A stretch of 43,863 nt of DNA from an uncultured Lentisphaerota bacterium. GTDB lineage: Bacteria > Verrucomicrobiota > Kiritimatiellia > CAIQIC01. Position 1 is the first letter of the stretch. Every line of letters starts with the position of its first letter. Made by a program: the position numbers and the translations under genes. The notes beneath the pieces were generated by a model. It was not told where the DNA came from. It worked only from the letters and a program-made list of their open reading frames with translations, and searched no databases. Where the stretch lies: the NCBI GenBank assembly GCA_903912445.1, contig CAIWHP010000057.1, positions 1-43,863 of the forward strand. The letters run 5' to 3'. Of the stretch, positions 9,188-17,022 are shown in pieces.

Positions 9188-9216
9188 AATATGCCAGAAA
9201 CGCCCCGCTTTGCAAA
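9188..9216 (-). promoter_or_regulatory. Possible sigma-70 promoter for glgP
   Basis: Minus strand: TTTGCA (9216-9211), a 17-base spacer, then CATATT (9193-9188), preceded by TGG that could act as an extended -10. Each hexamer matches four of six positions. It lies 27 bases upstream of the ATG. Confidence 0.35.
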
Positions 9217-9296
9217 AAGATTCGCGGCGCGGCGGCATGCGGTAGCCAGCGGCACGGCCAACCAGCATCAAGCCCGTGGCCGCAAGCACCCTGTGG

Positions 9297-9527
9297 ATGG
9301 GAAAGCCGCGCCAACCCCGGCAGCGGATCGTGATCAGCCTCGGCACACCCGAACGCGACCCACTCCCGGGCGGTGATTACCGGTGCCTGGTCAAACTTCC
9401 AGGCCGGCCCTCTGGCCGGCACATTTATGGCGTGGATTCCTTGCAGGCGCTGATGTTGGCACTGGCGTTCATCAACAACCAGTTTGAATTTCTTCATCGA
9501 ACAGGCTGGCGCTTCTTTATGAGCTAG
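9297..9527 (+). CDS. DUF6968-like small cytoplasmic protein
   Basis: A 76-residue protein starting MGKPRQPRQRIVISLGTPER. An in-frame GTG at 9276 would add seven residues. The pattern GxPxRDPxxGGDYRCLVKLxG, then RHIYGVDSLQALMLALAFIN and a short aromatic end (GWRFFMS), resembles the small uncharacterised DUF6968 family as I remember it. The helix DSLQALMLALAFI is its most distinctive part. There is no signal peptide or membrane segment. It stands alone between divergent glgP and hypB. The function is unknown; a minus-strand frame through the same bases looks random and is taken as the shadow. Confidence 0.6.
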   Translation: MGKPRQPRQRIVISLGTPERDPLPGGDYRCLVKLPGRPSGRHIYGVDSLQALMLALAFINNQFEFLHRTGWRFFMS

Positions 9528-9796
9528 CGCGACCGCACACCGCTGGATATGGCGCTGCTCTGGATGGCAGATACGAGAAAACTGACAAAGAAAGTCCCAC
9601 GCAGGTCGCCTGTGCCGCCAGTACCCTCCTGCGCCTTGTGACACCTCCACGGATTATACGACGGGACCCACAGATAATCCGAAATACGACTAGAAGAACA
9701 CGGACGTCGAACCAGACGGTACCCCTGAGCCTCCTCCTCTCGCGTTTGCGCCGCTCCGGGCGGCATGGTATTGTCCGCGCACGAAACGAGACCACT

Positions 9797-10588
9797 ATGT
9801 GCGACACTTGCGGCTGCAGCGGAAATCAGCAGCATCACGATCACGGCGCTGACGAAGCGGCCCACCGGCGGGCCCACGAGTTGGGCTTGCCCCACGCGCA
9901 TCCCCATCACGACGCGCCCGCGGTCGAGCCTGCCGTCGCGGTGATCCTCAAGGAAAACGACCGGCTCGCCGAGCGCAACCGCGGCTTCTTCCTCGCCAAG
10001 AAGCTGCTCGTGCTCAACCTGATCTCCGCACCCGGCGCCGGCAAGACGGCGCTGCTCGAAGCGACCTTCCGCGCCCCGGGCAAGACCTTCCGCAGCGCCG
10101 TCATCACCGGCGACCTGCAGACCGACAACGACGCGCGGCGCCTGCGCGCCGCCGGCGGCCCCGCGATCCAGATCACCACCGGCACCGCCTGCCACCTCGA
10201 CGCCCACCTGCTTCAGCACGCGCTGGGACAGCTCGACCTCGACGCGCTCGATGTCCTCTTCATCGAGAACGTCGGCAACCTCGTCTGCCCCACCCTGTTC
10301 GACCTTGGCGAGGACGCGCGCGTCGCGCTCTGGTCGGTGACCGAAGGCGATGACAAGCCGTTGAAATATCCGCAGATCTTCCAGAGCGCCGCGCTGACCA
10401 TCGTGAGCAAGACCGACCTCGCCGCCGCGACGGAGTTTCCGCGCGCCGCCGCGCTCGCCCACCTCCGGCAGGTCGCGCCGCAGACCGAAGTGCTGGAGCT
10501 CTCCGCGCAGACCGGCGCCGGCCTCGACGCCTGGTTCGGCTGGGTCGAGGCGCGCCTCGCCGCCAAACGCGCCCGCCCGCTGCACTGA
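9797..10588 (+). CDS. hypB: HypB-type hydrogenase nickel-incorporation GTPase
   Basis: A 263-residue SIMIBI-class GTPase that delivers Ni to [NiFe]-hydrogenase precursors, normally with HypA. It starts at ATG 9797 with the N-terminal metal motif MCDTCGC, followed by a His-rich region (QQHHDHG, LPHAHPHHD), both usual for HypB. The P-loop is SAPGAGKT (residues 77-84), followed by GDLQTDNDARR, the metal/dimer-interface segment GTACHLDAH, ENVGNLVCP and the guanine-specificity motif SKTDL. No other hyp gene or [NiFe]-hydrogenase gene is in the window. A hairpin follows about 65 bases downstream, so it is probably monocistronic. Confidence 0.9.
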   Translation: MCDTCGCSGNQQHHDHGADEAAHRRAHELGLPHAHPHHDAPAVEPAVAVILKENDRLAERNRGFFLAKKLLVLNLISAPGAGKTALLEATFRAPGKTFRSAVITGDLQTDNDARRLRAAGGPAIQITTGTACHLDAHLLQHALGQLDLDALDVLFIENVGNLVCPTLFDLGEDARVALWSVTEGDDKPLKYPQIFQSAALTIVSKTDLAAATEFPRAAALAHLRQVAPQTEVLELSAQTGAGLDAWFGWVEARLAAKRARPLH

Positions 10589-10651
10589 AGTTTTCCCACG
10601 AAGCAGCGACCGGCTTCCCGGCAGGGCCTCAGAAGTTTTCTTACAAAAGGC

Positions 10652-10686
10652 AACGAAGAGAACAAAGACCCTTTGTTTCCTTCGTT
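10652..10686 (+). terminator. Imperfect 16-bp hairpin downstream of hypB
   Basis: AACGAAG-AG-AACAAAG (10652-10667) pairs with CTTTGTT-TC-CTTCGTT (10671-10686), with one mismatch and one G-T pair in the middle and a 3-base loop. It lies between convergent hypB and lplA. There is no clear T-tract, so termination is inferred. Confidence 0.45.
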
Positions 10687-10861
10687 AGCTTCTGTGAAAC
10701 AGCTTCTCTGTCTTCTCTCTCCAGCGTAACTGCCCAAATATGACAGAATCATTTGCGGCAGAATCATGGAAAGACCGCATGCCGGGCGGGTGCAACACTG
10801 GAAAAATAGTTCTGTTGAACTTCAGCCGGATCTGCGCAGATGCTCCAAGCCTCGAAAAGCG

Positions 10862-11713
10862 TCAGGACGTCGTCAGCCCTTCGACTCCGTCCAACTCATG
10901 CAATCCTTGGAACTTCTTTCCGACAAGTTGCGCAACGAGCGCGGCATTACCGGTCACCGACACGATCCGGCCGTGCTCCACGTGCAAGGTGGCGTCAGCC
11001 ATTTTAACATCAAAGGGTGGCGTCTGGCCGAACTGCCAATCCCAGGAGCGCTGCCGCTCCGCCTTCTCGCGCCAAGGCAGCGGTTCCAAAAACTCGTCGC
11101 CGACCGTGGCGGCGCCGGGTGCGAAGGCCTCGCCAACCACGCGCTCGAAATCGCACGCGGGCTGCACCTCGGCGAGGTTGATCACCGGCATCGGATGCGA
11201 GGCGATGGCGCGGGAGGCGAGCTCCAGCCCGCCGGTCAGCACGCGCCGCATCCGGGCAAGGTCGGCGTTGATCAGCAGGGTGCCGTGATGCAAGACGGCG
11301 CGGCGGCGGAAGCAGAAGGCGCTGCCGGAAAACTTCCGGCCCTGCACCAGCAGGCCATGGTGCGGGCCGCGCACCGCGGCGATGCCGGCGCGCTGGAAGG
11401 CCTGGATGAGCCGCTCAAAGAGGGCGTCCTGATCATAGGTTTCGCGCGGCAGCGCCAGCGCGTAGTTGAGGTTGCCGGCATCGTGGAAGACGGTCCCGCC
11501 GCCGGAGCAGCGCCGCGCCAGCGCCAATCCGGCGGCCTGCAGTGCCGGCAGGTTCACCTCACGCCACGGATTCTGGTTCTTGCCGAGCACCACCGCGCCG
11601 GCGCTGCGCCAGAGGAAGAGCGCCGGGCCATGCTCCGCCGCCCGCTCCAAGAGGCATTCCTCCAGCGCGAGATTGCGATGGACGTCGAGATGTTCTGTGC
11701 GCGCGAGCAGCAT
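10862..11713 (-). CDS. lplA: Lipoate-protein ligase A family protein
   Basis: A 283-residue cytoplasmic enzyme of the biotin/lipoate ligase fold. The family activates lipoate with ATP and attaches it to lysine of 2-oxoacid dehydrogenase E2 subunits or glycine-cleavage H protein. Start taken at ATG 11713 (MLLARTEHLDVHRNLALEE); no strong ribosome site is visible. Diagnostic motifs are RRCSGGGTVFHDAGNLNYAL, matching the RRxSGGGxVxHDxGNxN lipoyl-AMP binding loop, and GRKFSGSAF, with the conserved catalytic lysine. An accessory C-terminal domain follows. It is the last gene of a minus-strand cluster, 56 bases after the membrane protease-like gene. Confidence 0.9.
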   Translation of the reverse strand: MLLARTEHLDVHRNLALEECLLERAAEHGPALFLWRSAGAVVLGKNQNPWREVNLPALQAAGLALARRCSGGGTVFHDAGNLNYALALPRETYDQDALFERLIQAFQRAGIAAVRGPHHGLLVQGRKFSGSAFCFRRRAVLHHGTLLINADLARMRRVLTGGLELASRAIASHPMPVINLAEVQPACDFERVVGEAFAPGAATVGDEFLEPLPWREKAERQRSWDWQFGQTPPFDVKMADATLHVEHGRIVSVTGNAALVAQLVGKKFQGLHELDGVEGLTTS

Positions 11714-11769
11714 GGCGGACGGAATTAAGCACGGACGGCGGCGGATGACACGGAAAAAAATGCACTGCG

Positions 11770-12465
11770 TCAGAGCAGCACCTGGAGGCCGTGGCGGATG
11801 ACATTCAACAACGCGGAGTATTCTTCCAGCACCCACCTGAGCTCGCTCCACAGCCGCTGGCCGAAGTCGGCGAGCGTCGGCGAGGCCAGCACGCAGATCC
11901 AGATGCCGAGCGTGAGCATGTTGATCAAGTAGATCAGCGTCCACGAAAAGATGCGGCCGTGCTCGAGGATGTCGGGCTGCCGCTGGCGCAGGGCGTGCAG
12001 CGTGAAGACGAGGTGGAACGCCCACGTCAGGCCGAGCAGGGCGTACCAGACCGGGCGGTAGGCGTGCAGGTCAAAGAAGTGCGCGCAGGCGAGGTAGACG
12101 ATCAGCAGCAGCACCGTGTAGAGCGGGAAGAAGTAGGGCGCGAGGGTGATCAGGACGTTGGATTTGGTCAGCGTGACGCTGCCGCCTTTGTCGCTCACCT
12201 TCATGGGCCTGACGACGCGCGCGCCCATGGCCAAGCCCCAGAGCGCATGGGTCAGTTCGTGGGCGAGCACGTAGGTCTTCATCGGCGCGGGCAAGAGGAG
12301 GTAAAGCAGGACGAAGAACCCGAAGCCGCCGACGAAGCCCCACGCCGCCGCACTGAAGCCTTCGAGCGGGCGGAGCGCGAGGATCAATTTCAGCACCGCG
12401 CGCGTGGCGGCGACGCAGGCGGGCACCAGCAACAGACCCAGCAGGAATTTGGAAAACCGCTTCAC
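11770..12465 (-). CDS. Integral membrane HExxH protein, putative M50-like zinc metalloprotease
   Basis: A 231-residue protein with about five to six hydrophobic segments. The start at GTG 12465 (VKRFSKFLLGLLL) is preferred because GGGAG lies eight bases upstream; another GTG lies at 12480. The third segment carries AHELTHALWG, a HExxH zinc site buried in the membrane, followed by MKVSDKGGSVTL and LAPYFFPLY. This arrangement is like site-2-protease (M50) proteins, where N or D near the 'P' motif provides the third ligand. No PDZ domain is present and substrate is unknown. It follows the polytopic protein gene closely and precedes lplA. Confidence 0.6.
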   Translation of the reverse strand: MKRFSKFLLGLLLVPACVAATRAVLKLILALRPLEGFSAAAWGFVGGFGFFVLLYLLLPAPMKTYVLAHELTHALWGLAMGARVVRPMKVSDKGGSVTLTKSNVLITLAPYFFPLYTVLLLIVYLACAHFFDLHAYRPVWYALLGLTWAFHLVFTLHALRQRQPDILEHGRIFSWTLIYLINMLTLGIWICVLASPTLADFGQRLWSELRWVLEEYSALLNVIRHGLQVLL

Positions 12466-12508
12466 GGGCGCGGCTCCCACGGCTGGCGGGGGGTGCGGGC
12501 GGGCGCGG

Positions 12509-13234
12509 TCATGGCGTGGCCGGCGGCTTATAGGACCGGATCAGCGCCCGCTGGCAGGCATGCGTGCAGCGCCAGCCGATGCTCAGGCACATCAGGATGG
12601 CGCCGAGTTGCAACATGACGAGCCACGGCGGCAACACCAGGCCGGGCATCGCGATGGAGGGCGGCTCCGGCAGCGGCGCGCCGGCCAGGATCGCGCCTTC
12701 ATAGCCCGCCACCAACACGGTCAGCAGCAGCACCGGAAAAATCAACGTGCGCCGGCCGAAGCGCGCCTCGACGGCAAGGGCGTGATCCCCGAGCAGCCGC
12801 CCGGTCGCCTCGGCCTGCAGCGCGAGCACCCAGGCCAGCGCCGGCAGGCTCGCGAGCAGGAGCATGCTGTTGCAGAAGAGTTGCAGGTCGGGCAGGTCGC
12901 GCCGCCACCACAGCGCGAACGGCGCGAGATAGATCTGGAGCGCGGCCAGGCAGGTGGCGCCGCGCGCGTGCCACCGCCACGGCCGCAACTGTTCGGCCGA
13001 ACGCCACCAGAGCAGACCGCCATAGAGCGCGAGGCACGCGCCCGCGAGGCAGGGCGGCAGCGTGCCGAGAAACCGCGGCAGATGCCACTCGAGCAGACCG
13101 AGCAACAGCATGAAGGTGACCAGCAGTCCGACGCATAACCACGCGAAGCCACGGGCCATGCCGAGCAACTGCTCGGGCCGCAGCGGCAGGTTCGGCGGCC
13201 GCGCCGCCCCCCCCGTCATATCTTCCGTCGCCAT
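12509..13234 (-). CDS. Polytopic membrane protein of unknown function
   Basis: A 241-residue protein with five or so hydrophobic segments, e.g. FAWLCVGLLVTFMLLLGLL, LAGACLALYGGLLWW, LFCNSMLLLASLPALAWVL and LIFPVLLLTVLVAGY. A final segment is followed by a short cytoplasmic tail containing C-T-H-A-C. I do not recognise a family. It is the first gene of a minus-strand cluster with the HExxH protein (43-base gap), so the two may act together at the membrane. The reading frame is supported by composition and continuity rather than homology. Confidence 0.5.
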   Translation of the reverse strand: MATEDMTGGAARPPNLPLRPEQLLGMARGFAWLCVGLLVTFMLLLGLLEWHLPRFLGTLPPCLAGACLALYGGLLWWRSAEQLRPWRWHARGATCLAALQIYLAPFALWWRRDLPDLQLFCNSMLLLASLPALAWVLALQAEATGRLLGDHALAVEARFGRRTLIFPVLLLTVLVAGYEGAILAGAPLPEPPSIAMPGLVLPPWLVMLQLGAILMCLSIGWRCTHACQRALIRSYKPPATP

Positions 13235-13410
13235 GGCGGCGGATTATGCGGGCCGCATCGGGGACTGGCAAGCGGAAGAAATCCGGTCACAGAAAACAGG
13301 CACGGCGCGCAATGGACGGGAACCGGAGCCGCGCCAGCCGCCCGCCCGGGACCCTGGTGCCAGGCACTTCCCGCGCCAGCCCCCTCCTCCCCCGGATCCC
13401 GGGACACAAA

Positions 13411-13436
13411 AAAAGCCCCGCCGTAGCGGGGCTTTT
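13411..13436 (-). terminator. Intrinsic terminator of the pilin gene
   Basis: GCCCCGC and GCGGGGC form a perfect stem around a four-base loop (13415-13432), flanked by A and T runs. Read on the minus strand it ends in TTTTTTT, a classic factor-independent terminator about 20 bases after the pilin stop. Confidence 0.85.
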
Positions 13437-13456
13437 CCAGACAAGCTCACCAGACT

Positions 13457-13786
13457 TTAGAGCGTGCCATGCTGACTGCAGGAGGTCTTGGCGCCCAGAC
13501 TCGCGGGCAACGTGTAAGTGCCGCCACCTTTGCAGAGCGGCGTATCCTTGATGTAGGCATTGGTGCCCACGAGCGACGTCATGGCCGACGCCAGCGCGTT
13601 GGAGTTATCCAAGGCGTACTGCTGGATGGCGCCATCGATCAGGCGCAGGTTATTCTGGCAGGAGCTCTGCATGGACTTGGTCCGCGCATTCATGAACGAC
13701 GGGACCGCAATCGCCGCGAGCAACGCTATGATCGCAACCACGATCATGATTTCAACCAGGGTGAACCCCTTTTTATTCATTTTCAT
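13457..13786 (-). CDS. Type IV pilin / type II pseudopilin-like protein
   Basis: A 109-residue prepilin. The N-terminus MKMNKKGFTLVEIMIVVAII is the class III leader: a short basic leader, cleavage between G and F, glutamate at +5 of the mature protein, and the hydrophobic helix used for filament assembly. The mature region is short, ending with an alpha/beta segment carrying Cys residues (SSCQNN, TPLCKGG, TSCSQHG). The start at ATG 13786 is supported by AAGGAA seven bases upstream. The prepilin peptidase and assembly ATPase are not in the window, so pilus versus type II secretion cannot be decided. A sigma-54 promoter candidate lies about 100 bases upstream and the sigma-54 regulator gene is next to it. 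Confidence 0.85.
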   Translation of the reverse strand: MKMNKKGFTLVEIMIVVAIIALLAAIAVPSFMNARTKSMQSSCQNNLRLIDGAIQQYALDNSNALASAMTSLVGTNAYIKDTPLCKGGGTYTLPASLGAKTSCSQHGTL

Positions 13787-13887
13787 TTATGTTCCTTCAA
13801 CCTTACGACCGCACTACCACCTGATTCACGATCGCCTAGTACGCACCAGGTTTTTACATCGCGAATCTCTCAGACAACGGTAGTTTA

Positions 13888-13903
13888 GCACATTCCATGC
13901 CAG
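13888..13903 (-). promoter_or_regulatory. Sigma-54 (-24/-12) promoter of the pilin gene
   Basis: Minus strand CTGGCATGGAATGTGC: GG of the -24 element and GC of the -12 element are separated by exactly 10 bases. It matches the consensus YTGGCACG-N4-TTGC except at two positions. Predicted start is near 13877, giving a leader of about 90 bases. Confidence 0.6.
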
Positions 13904-13910
13904 TGCGCTT

Positions 13911-13951
13911 GGGCGGAAGGTGAAAAAGATGCACATAGCCGGATTCCGCCC
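13911..13951. promoter_or_regulatory. 8-bp inverted repeat upstream of the pilin promoter
   Basis: GGGCGGAA (13911-13918) and TTCCGCCC (13944-13951) form an inverted repeat at about -34 to -75 from the predicted sigma-54 start. It could be a binding site for the NtrC-type activator. Alternatively it is a weak terminator for the regulator gene that ends at 14023. Confidence 0.3.
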
Positions 13952-14022
13952 GTAACGGTCCTGCCGACCAGCCGGCCCGCGCACCGCAGCGGCGCGCGGC
14001 AATTGTCAGATTCGCAAAAGCA

Positions 14023-15390
14023 CTACTCGTTGGCGGGTATTTTGCGATAGAGCGTGGCGAGGCTGATATGCAACGCCTTGGCGGCTTTTTCTTTGTCGCC
14101 GCCCATGGAGTTGATGATCTGGAGCAGATACTCCTGCTCTTTGGTGCGCAGGAAGGCCTTGAGCGATTTGCCGCGAAAATCCTCGGAGGCAACGGGCGCC
14201 GCCCCACCCTTGCCGGACGCGCAGGCATCGACGACCTTGGCCGGCAGCACTTCCTTGGTGATTTCGTTGCTGCCCGCGAAGGTCAACGCGTGACGGATGG
14301 CATTCTCCAATTCGCGCACGTTGCCCGGCCAGGTATACGTCTCCAAAATACGCTGCGCTTCGGGCGCGAGCACCGGCAGCGGCTTGTCCTTGCCCAGTTC
14401 GCGCCGCAGGATGTGCTTGATGAGCGGCAGGATGTCCTCCGGCCGGGCGCGCAGCGGCGGGATCTCGATGGTGATGACGCTGAAGCGGTAGAACAGGTCC
14501 TCCCGGAATTTGCCCTGCGCGATCAGGTTCTCCAGGCGGTCGTTCGTCGCGGCGAGCACCCGCACATTGATGGGGACGTTTTCGTTGCTGCCCACGCGCC
14601 GGATTTCCTTGTCCTGCAAGACGCGCAGCAGCTTCGCCTGGATGCTCAGCGGCATCGAGCCGATTTCGTCCAGGAAGATCGTGCCGCCGTTTGCAGCCTC
14701 GAACAGGCCGACCTTGTGCGAGGAGGCGCCGGTGAACGCGCCCTTGGCGTGGCCGAACATCTCGGACTCCAGCAGCGGCTCCGGCAGGGCGGCACAATTG
14801 ATCGGCAGGAAGTTCTGCAGCTTGCGCGTGCTGTGCGCGTGGATCGCCTTCGCGACGAGCTCCTTGCCCGTGCCGCTCTCGCCCAGCACGAGCACCGTCG
14901 TATCGGTGGGCGCGACGCGCTCGATCATTTCGCAGACCTTGCGCATGCCGGGACTTTCCGACACGATGTTCTCGAACTGGTAGCGCCCGGCGAGCTCCTC
15001 CTTCAGCGCCTGATTCTCACTGACCAGGTTTTGATATTGCAGCGCGCGCTGGACCGTGATGAGCAGCTCGTCCACCTTGAACGGCTTGGTGACATAGTCG
15101 AACGCGCCTTCCTTCATCGCCTCGACCGCGGTATCCACGGTGCCGAAGGCCGTCAGCATGATCACCGCCAGGCCGGGGTGGGCGCGCCGCACGTGCTGGA
15201 GCAACTGCATGCCGTCCATGGAACCCATGCGGATATCGGAAATCATCAGGTCGAACGACTGGGTCTTCAACAGGTTCAAGGCCGCCTCGCCGCTGCGGGC
15301 GGGCGTCACCTCGTGACTCTGCGCCTTCAGCAGGGTACCCAATACGCTCAGAATACTAGGCTCGTCGTCCACAATCAGTATACGCGGCAT
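14023..15390 (-). CDS. Sigma-54-dependent NtrC-family response regulator
   Basis: This 455-residue regulator has three classic parts. The receiver domain (1-115) has acidic D8/D9, phospho-acceptor D52, T80 and K102. The AAA+ sigma-54 interaction domain (about 138-375) has Walker A GESGTGKE (170-177), the GAFTGA loop (217-222) that contacts sigma-54, Walker B FLDEIG and the arginine-finger region. The C-terminus is a Fis-type helix-turn-helix (GGDKEKAAKALHISLATLYRK). It activates sigma-54 promoters after phosphorylation by a sensor kinase; no kinase gene is adjacent. Its position just upstream of the pilin gene suggests a PilR-like role, which is inference. Confidence 0.93.
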   Translation of the reverse strand: MPRILIVDDEPSILSVLGTLLKAQSHEVTPARSGEAALNLLKTQSFDLMISDIRMGSMDGMQLLQHVRRAHPGLAVIMLTAFGTVDTAVEAMKEGAFDYVTKPFKVDELLITVQRALQYQNLVSENQALKEELAGRYQFENIVSESPGMRKVCEMIERVAPTDTTVLVLGESGTGKELVAKAIHAHSTRKLQNFLPINCAALPEPLLESEMFGHAKGAFTGASSHKVGLFEAANGGTIFLDEIGSMPLSIQAKLLRVLQDKEIRRVGSNENVPINVRVLAATNDRLENLIAQGKFREDLFYRFSVITIEIPPLRARPEDILPLIKHILRRELGKDKPLPVLAPEAQRILETYTWPGNVRELENAIRHALTFAGSNEITKEVLPAKVVDACASGKGGAAPVASEDFRGKSLKAFLRTKEQEYLLQIINSMGGDKEKAAKALHISLATLYRKIPANE

Positions 15391-15477
15391 ATTTATTTCC
15401 TATCAAAAGGCGGCCCATCAAAGCGCACCAAGTCTATGCGCCTTTCTCATTTTTGCAACATCGATTTTTCTTCCGGC

Positions 15478-15506
15478 TTGACCCACTGCGCTGCGCCGCT
15501 TACTTT
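15478..15506 (+). promoter_or_regulatory. Possible promoter of the TPR protein-lptE operon
   Basis: TTGACC (15478-15483), a 17-base spacer, then TACTTT (15501-15506). The -35 matches five of six positions and the -10 three of six. The ATG is only seven bases beyond the -10 and no ribosome site is seen, which would imply a leaderless message. Confidence 0.35.
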
Positions 15507-15512
15507 GCGCGC

Positions 15513-16511
15513 ATGATTTCTCATCGGTATCCCGTCCGCCTGCTGCTCGCCGGCCTCGTCCTCGGCGCCGCAGTGACCGCCTCGGCCGCCAAGCCCTACG
15601 AGGAAACCACGGCCCGCAGCCACTGGTACAACTTCTTCATCCGTCCGGCGAAGACGAACCCGCACGACCAGCTCCTCCACGCCGACGAACTGCGTGCCGC
15701 CGGCTGGCTGCGTTCCGCCGCCAAGCAGTACCGCCTGCTCACCGTCTTCTGGCCGCAGGCCCCGGAAGCGCCCACGGCGCAGCTCGCGCTCGCCCGCGTG
15801 CTCGACGCGCGCCAGCAATGGCAGGACGCCTTCGAGGAATACAGCTATCTCATCGAGCACTATCCCGGTTCCTTCGCCTACAACGAGATCCTCCAGCGCC
15901 AGTTCGAGATCGCCGAGACCGTGATGACCGCGCGCAAGGGCAAGTTCCTGTTCTTCCCCGGCTTCGAGTCCCCCGACCGCGCCATCCCGCTGTTCGAGAA
16001 GATTCTCGAGCACGGCCCCGAATGGGCGAAGGCGCCCGAGTGCCAGTTCCTCATCGGCCGCGCCTACGAGTTCGGCTACGAGCATGAGCTCGCCGTCGCC
16101 GCCTACCTCACCGTGCTCGTGCGCTACCCCGACGCGCCCTTCGCCGAACAGGCCGCCTACCACCGCGCGATGTGCCTGGAACGGCTCGCCAGCGCCGAGC
16201 CCAACAACGAGTCCGTGCTCGACGAGGCCTGGACCGCCATGCACCAGTTCGTCTCCCGCTACCCCAAGTCCGAGCACCTCGAGCAGGCCCTCAAGCTCCG
16301 CGACGACCTGCTCCGCCGCCGCGCGCAGCTCGCCTTCGCCCGCGCCCGCTACTACGACACGATCGCCCGCCAGCCCAAGGCCGCGCTGATGGAATATCAG
16401 GACTTTGTCCGCAACTTCCCGCATTCGGACTCGACGCCACAGGCGCAAACCCGTATAGAACACCTCGCTCCGCTCGTGGAGAAAAATGAACATGTCAAAG
16501 CCGCTCGCTAA
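15513..16511 (+). CDS. Secreted TPR-repeat protein, BamD/YfiO-like
   Basis: A 332-residue protein starting MISHRYPVRLLLAGLVLGAA with a signal peptide probably cleaved after TASA. The rest is helical TPR-type repeats with the pattern A...LA......W..A...Y..L...YP, for example AGWLRSAAKQYRLLTVFWP, WQDAFEEYSYLIEHYPGS and AALMEYQDFVRNFPHSD. These resemble the outer-membrane assembly lipoprotein BamD and related tetratricopeptide cell-envelope proteins. BamD is normally a lipoprotein of about 245 residues; no lipobox Cys is present here, so the BamD role is uncertain. Its end overlaps the lptE start by 26 bases, implying translational coupling and an envelope-biogenesis role. Confidence 0.75.
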   Translation: MISHRYPVRLLLAGLVLGAAVTASAAKPYEETTARSHWYNFFIRPAKTNPHDQLLHADELRAAGWLRSAAKQYRLLTVFWPQAPEAPTAQLALARVLDARQQWQDAFEEYSYLIEHYPGSFAYNEILQRQFEIAETVMTARKGKFLFFPGFESPDRAIPLFEKILEHGPEWAKAPECQFLIGRAYEFGYEHELAVAAYLTVLVRYPDAPFAEQAAYHRAMCLERLASAEPNNESVLDEAWTAMHQFVSRYPKSEHLEQALKLRDDLLRRRAQLAFARARYYDTIARQPKAALMEYQDFVRNFPHSDSTPQAQTRIEHLAPLVEKNEHVKAAR

Positions 16512-17010
16512 ACTGATCGCCGGCGCCGCCGTCCTCGCGGCCACGCTGCTCCCCGGCTGTGTCGGCTACCGCCTCGGGTCCATGCTGCCGCCGGACATCA
16601 AGCTGGTGCATGTCCCCACCTTCATCAACAAGACCTTCGAGCCGCAGCTCGAGCTCGAAACGACCCGCTTCGCGCTCCAGGAATTCCAGCGGGACGGCTC
16701 GCTCAAGCTCGCGTCCGCCGAGGAGGCCGACGCGGTGCTGGAGGTCAGGCTGACCGACTACAGGCTCTTGCCCCTGCAATACGTCGCCAACCGCCCGCAC
16801 GCCGCGCAGGAATACCGCATCACCCTCTATGCCTCCATCATCATGACCCGCAAGAGCGACGGCAAAATCATCGCCGAATATCCGCGCTGCTACGGTGAAG
16901 GCACGTTCCCGGTCGTCGGCGACCTCTCTTCGTCCAAGCGCACCGGTCTGCCCAAGGCCGCCAAGGATCTCGCGCACGACATCGTCCAGAAAGTCACCGA
17001 AGTCTGGTGA
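16486..17010 (+). CDS. lptE: LptE-like LPS-assembly outer-membrane lipoprotein
   Basis: A 174-residue lipoprotein with signal peptide and lipobox LLPGC (C25), followed by GYRLGSMLPPDIKLVHVPTFINKTFEP. That start (GYxL......I..V.VP.F.N.T) is the hallmark of the LptE family. Later features are LETTRFALQEFQRDGSLKL and a conserved strand YRITLYASI. LptE plugs the LptD beta-barrel that inserts lipopolysaccharide into the outer leaflet, so the organism should make LPS. Start ATG 16486 has GGAG four bases upstream; ATG 16492 is an alternative. It is coupled to the TPR gene upstream. Confidence 0.85.
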   Translation: MNMSKPLAKLIAGAAVLAATLLPGCVGYRLGSMLPPDIKLVHVPTFINKTFEPQLELETTRFALQEFQRDGSLKLASAEEADAVLEVRLTDYRLLPLQYVANRPHAAQEYRITLYASIIMTRKSDGKIIAEYPRCYGEGTFPVVGDLSSSKRTGLPKAAKDLAHDIVQKVTEVW

Positions 17011-17022
17011 CGCCGAACGGAG

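Noticed and set aside
6534-9245. A 903-residue plus-strand frame across glgP
   Set aside because: It is the reverse complement shadow of glycogen phosphorylase; no motif is recognisable.
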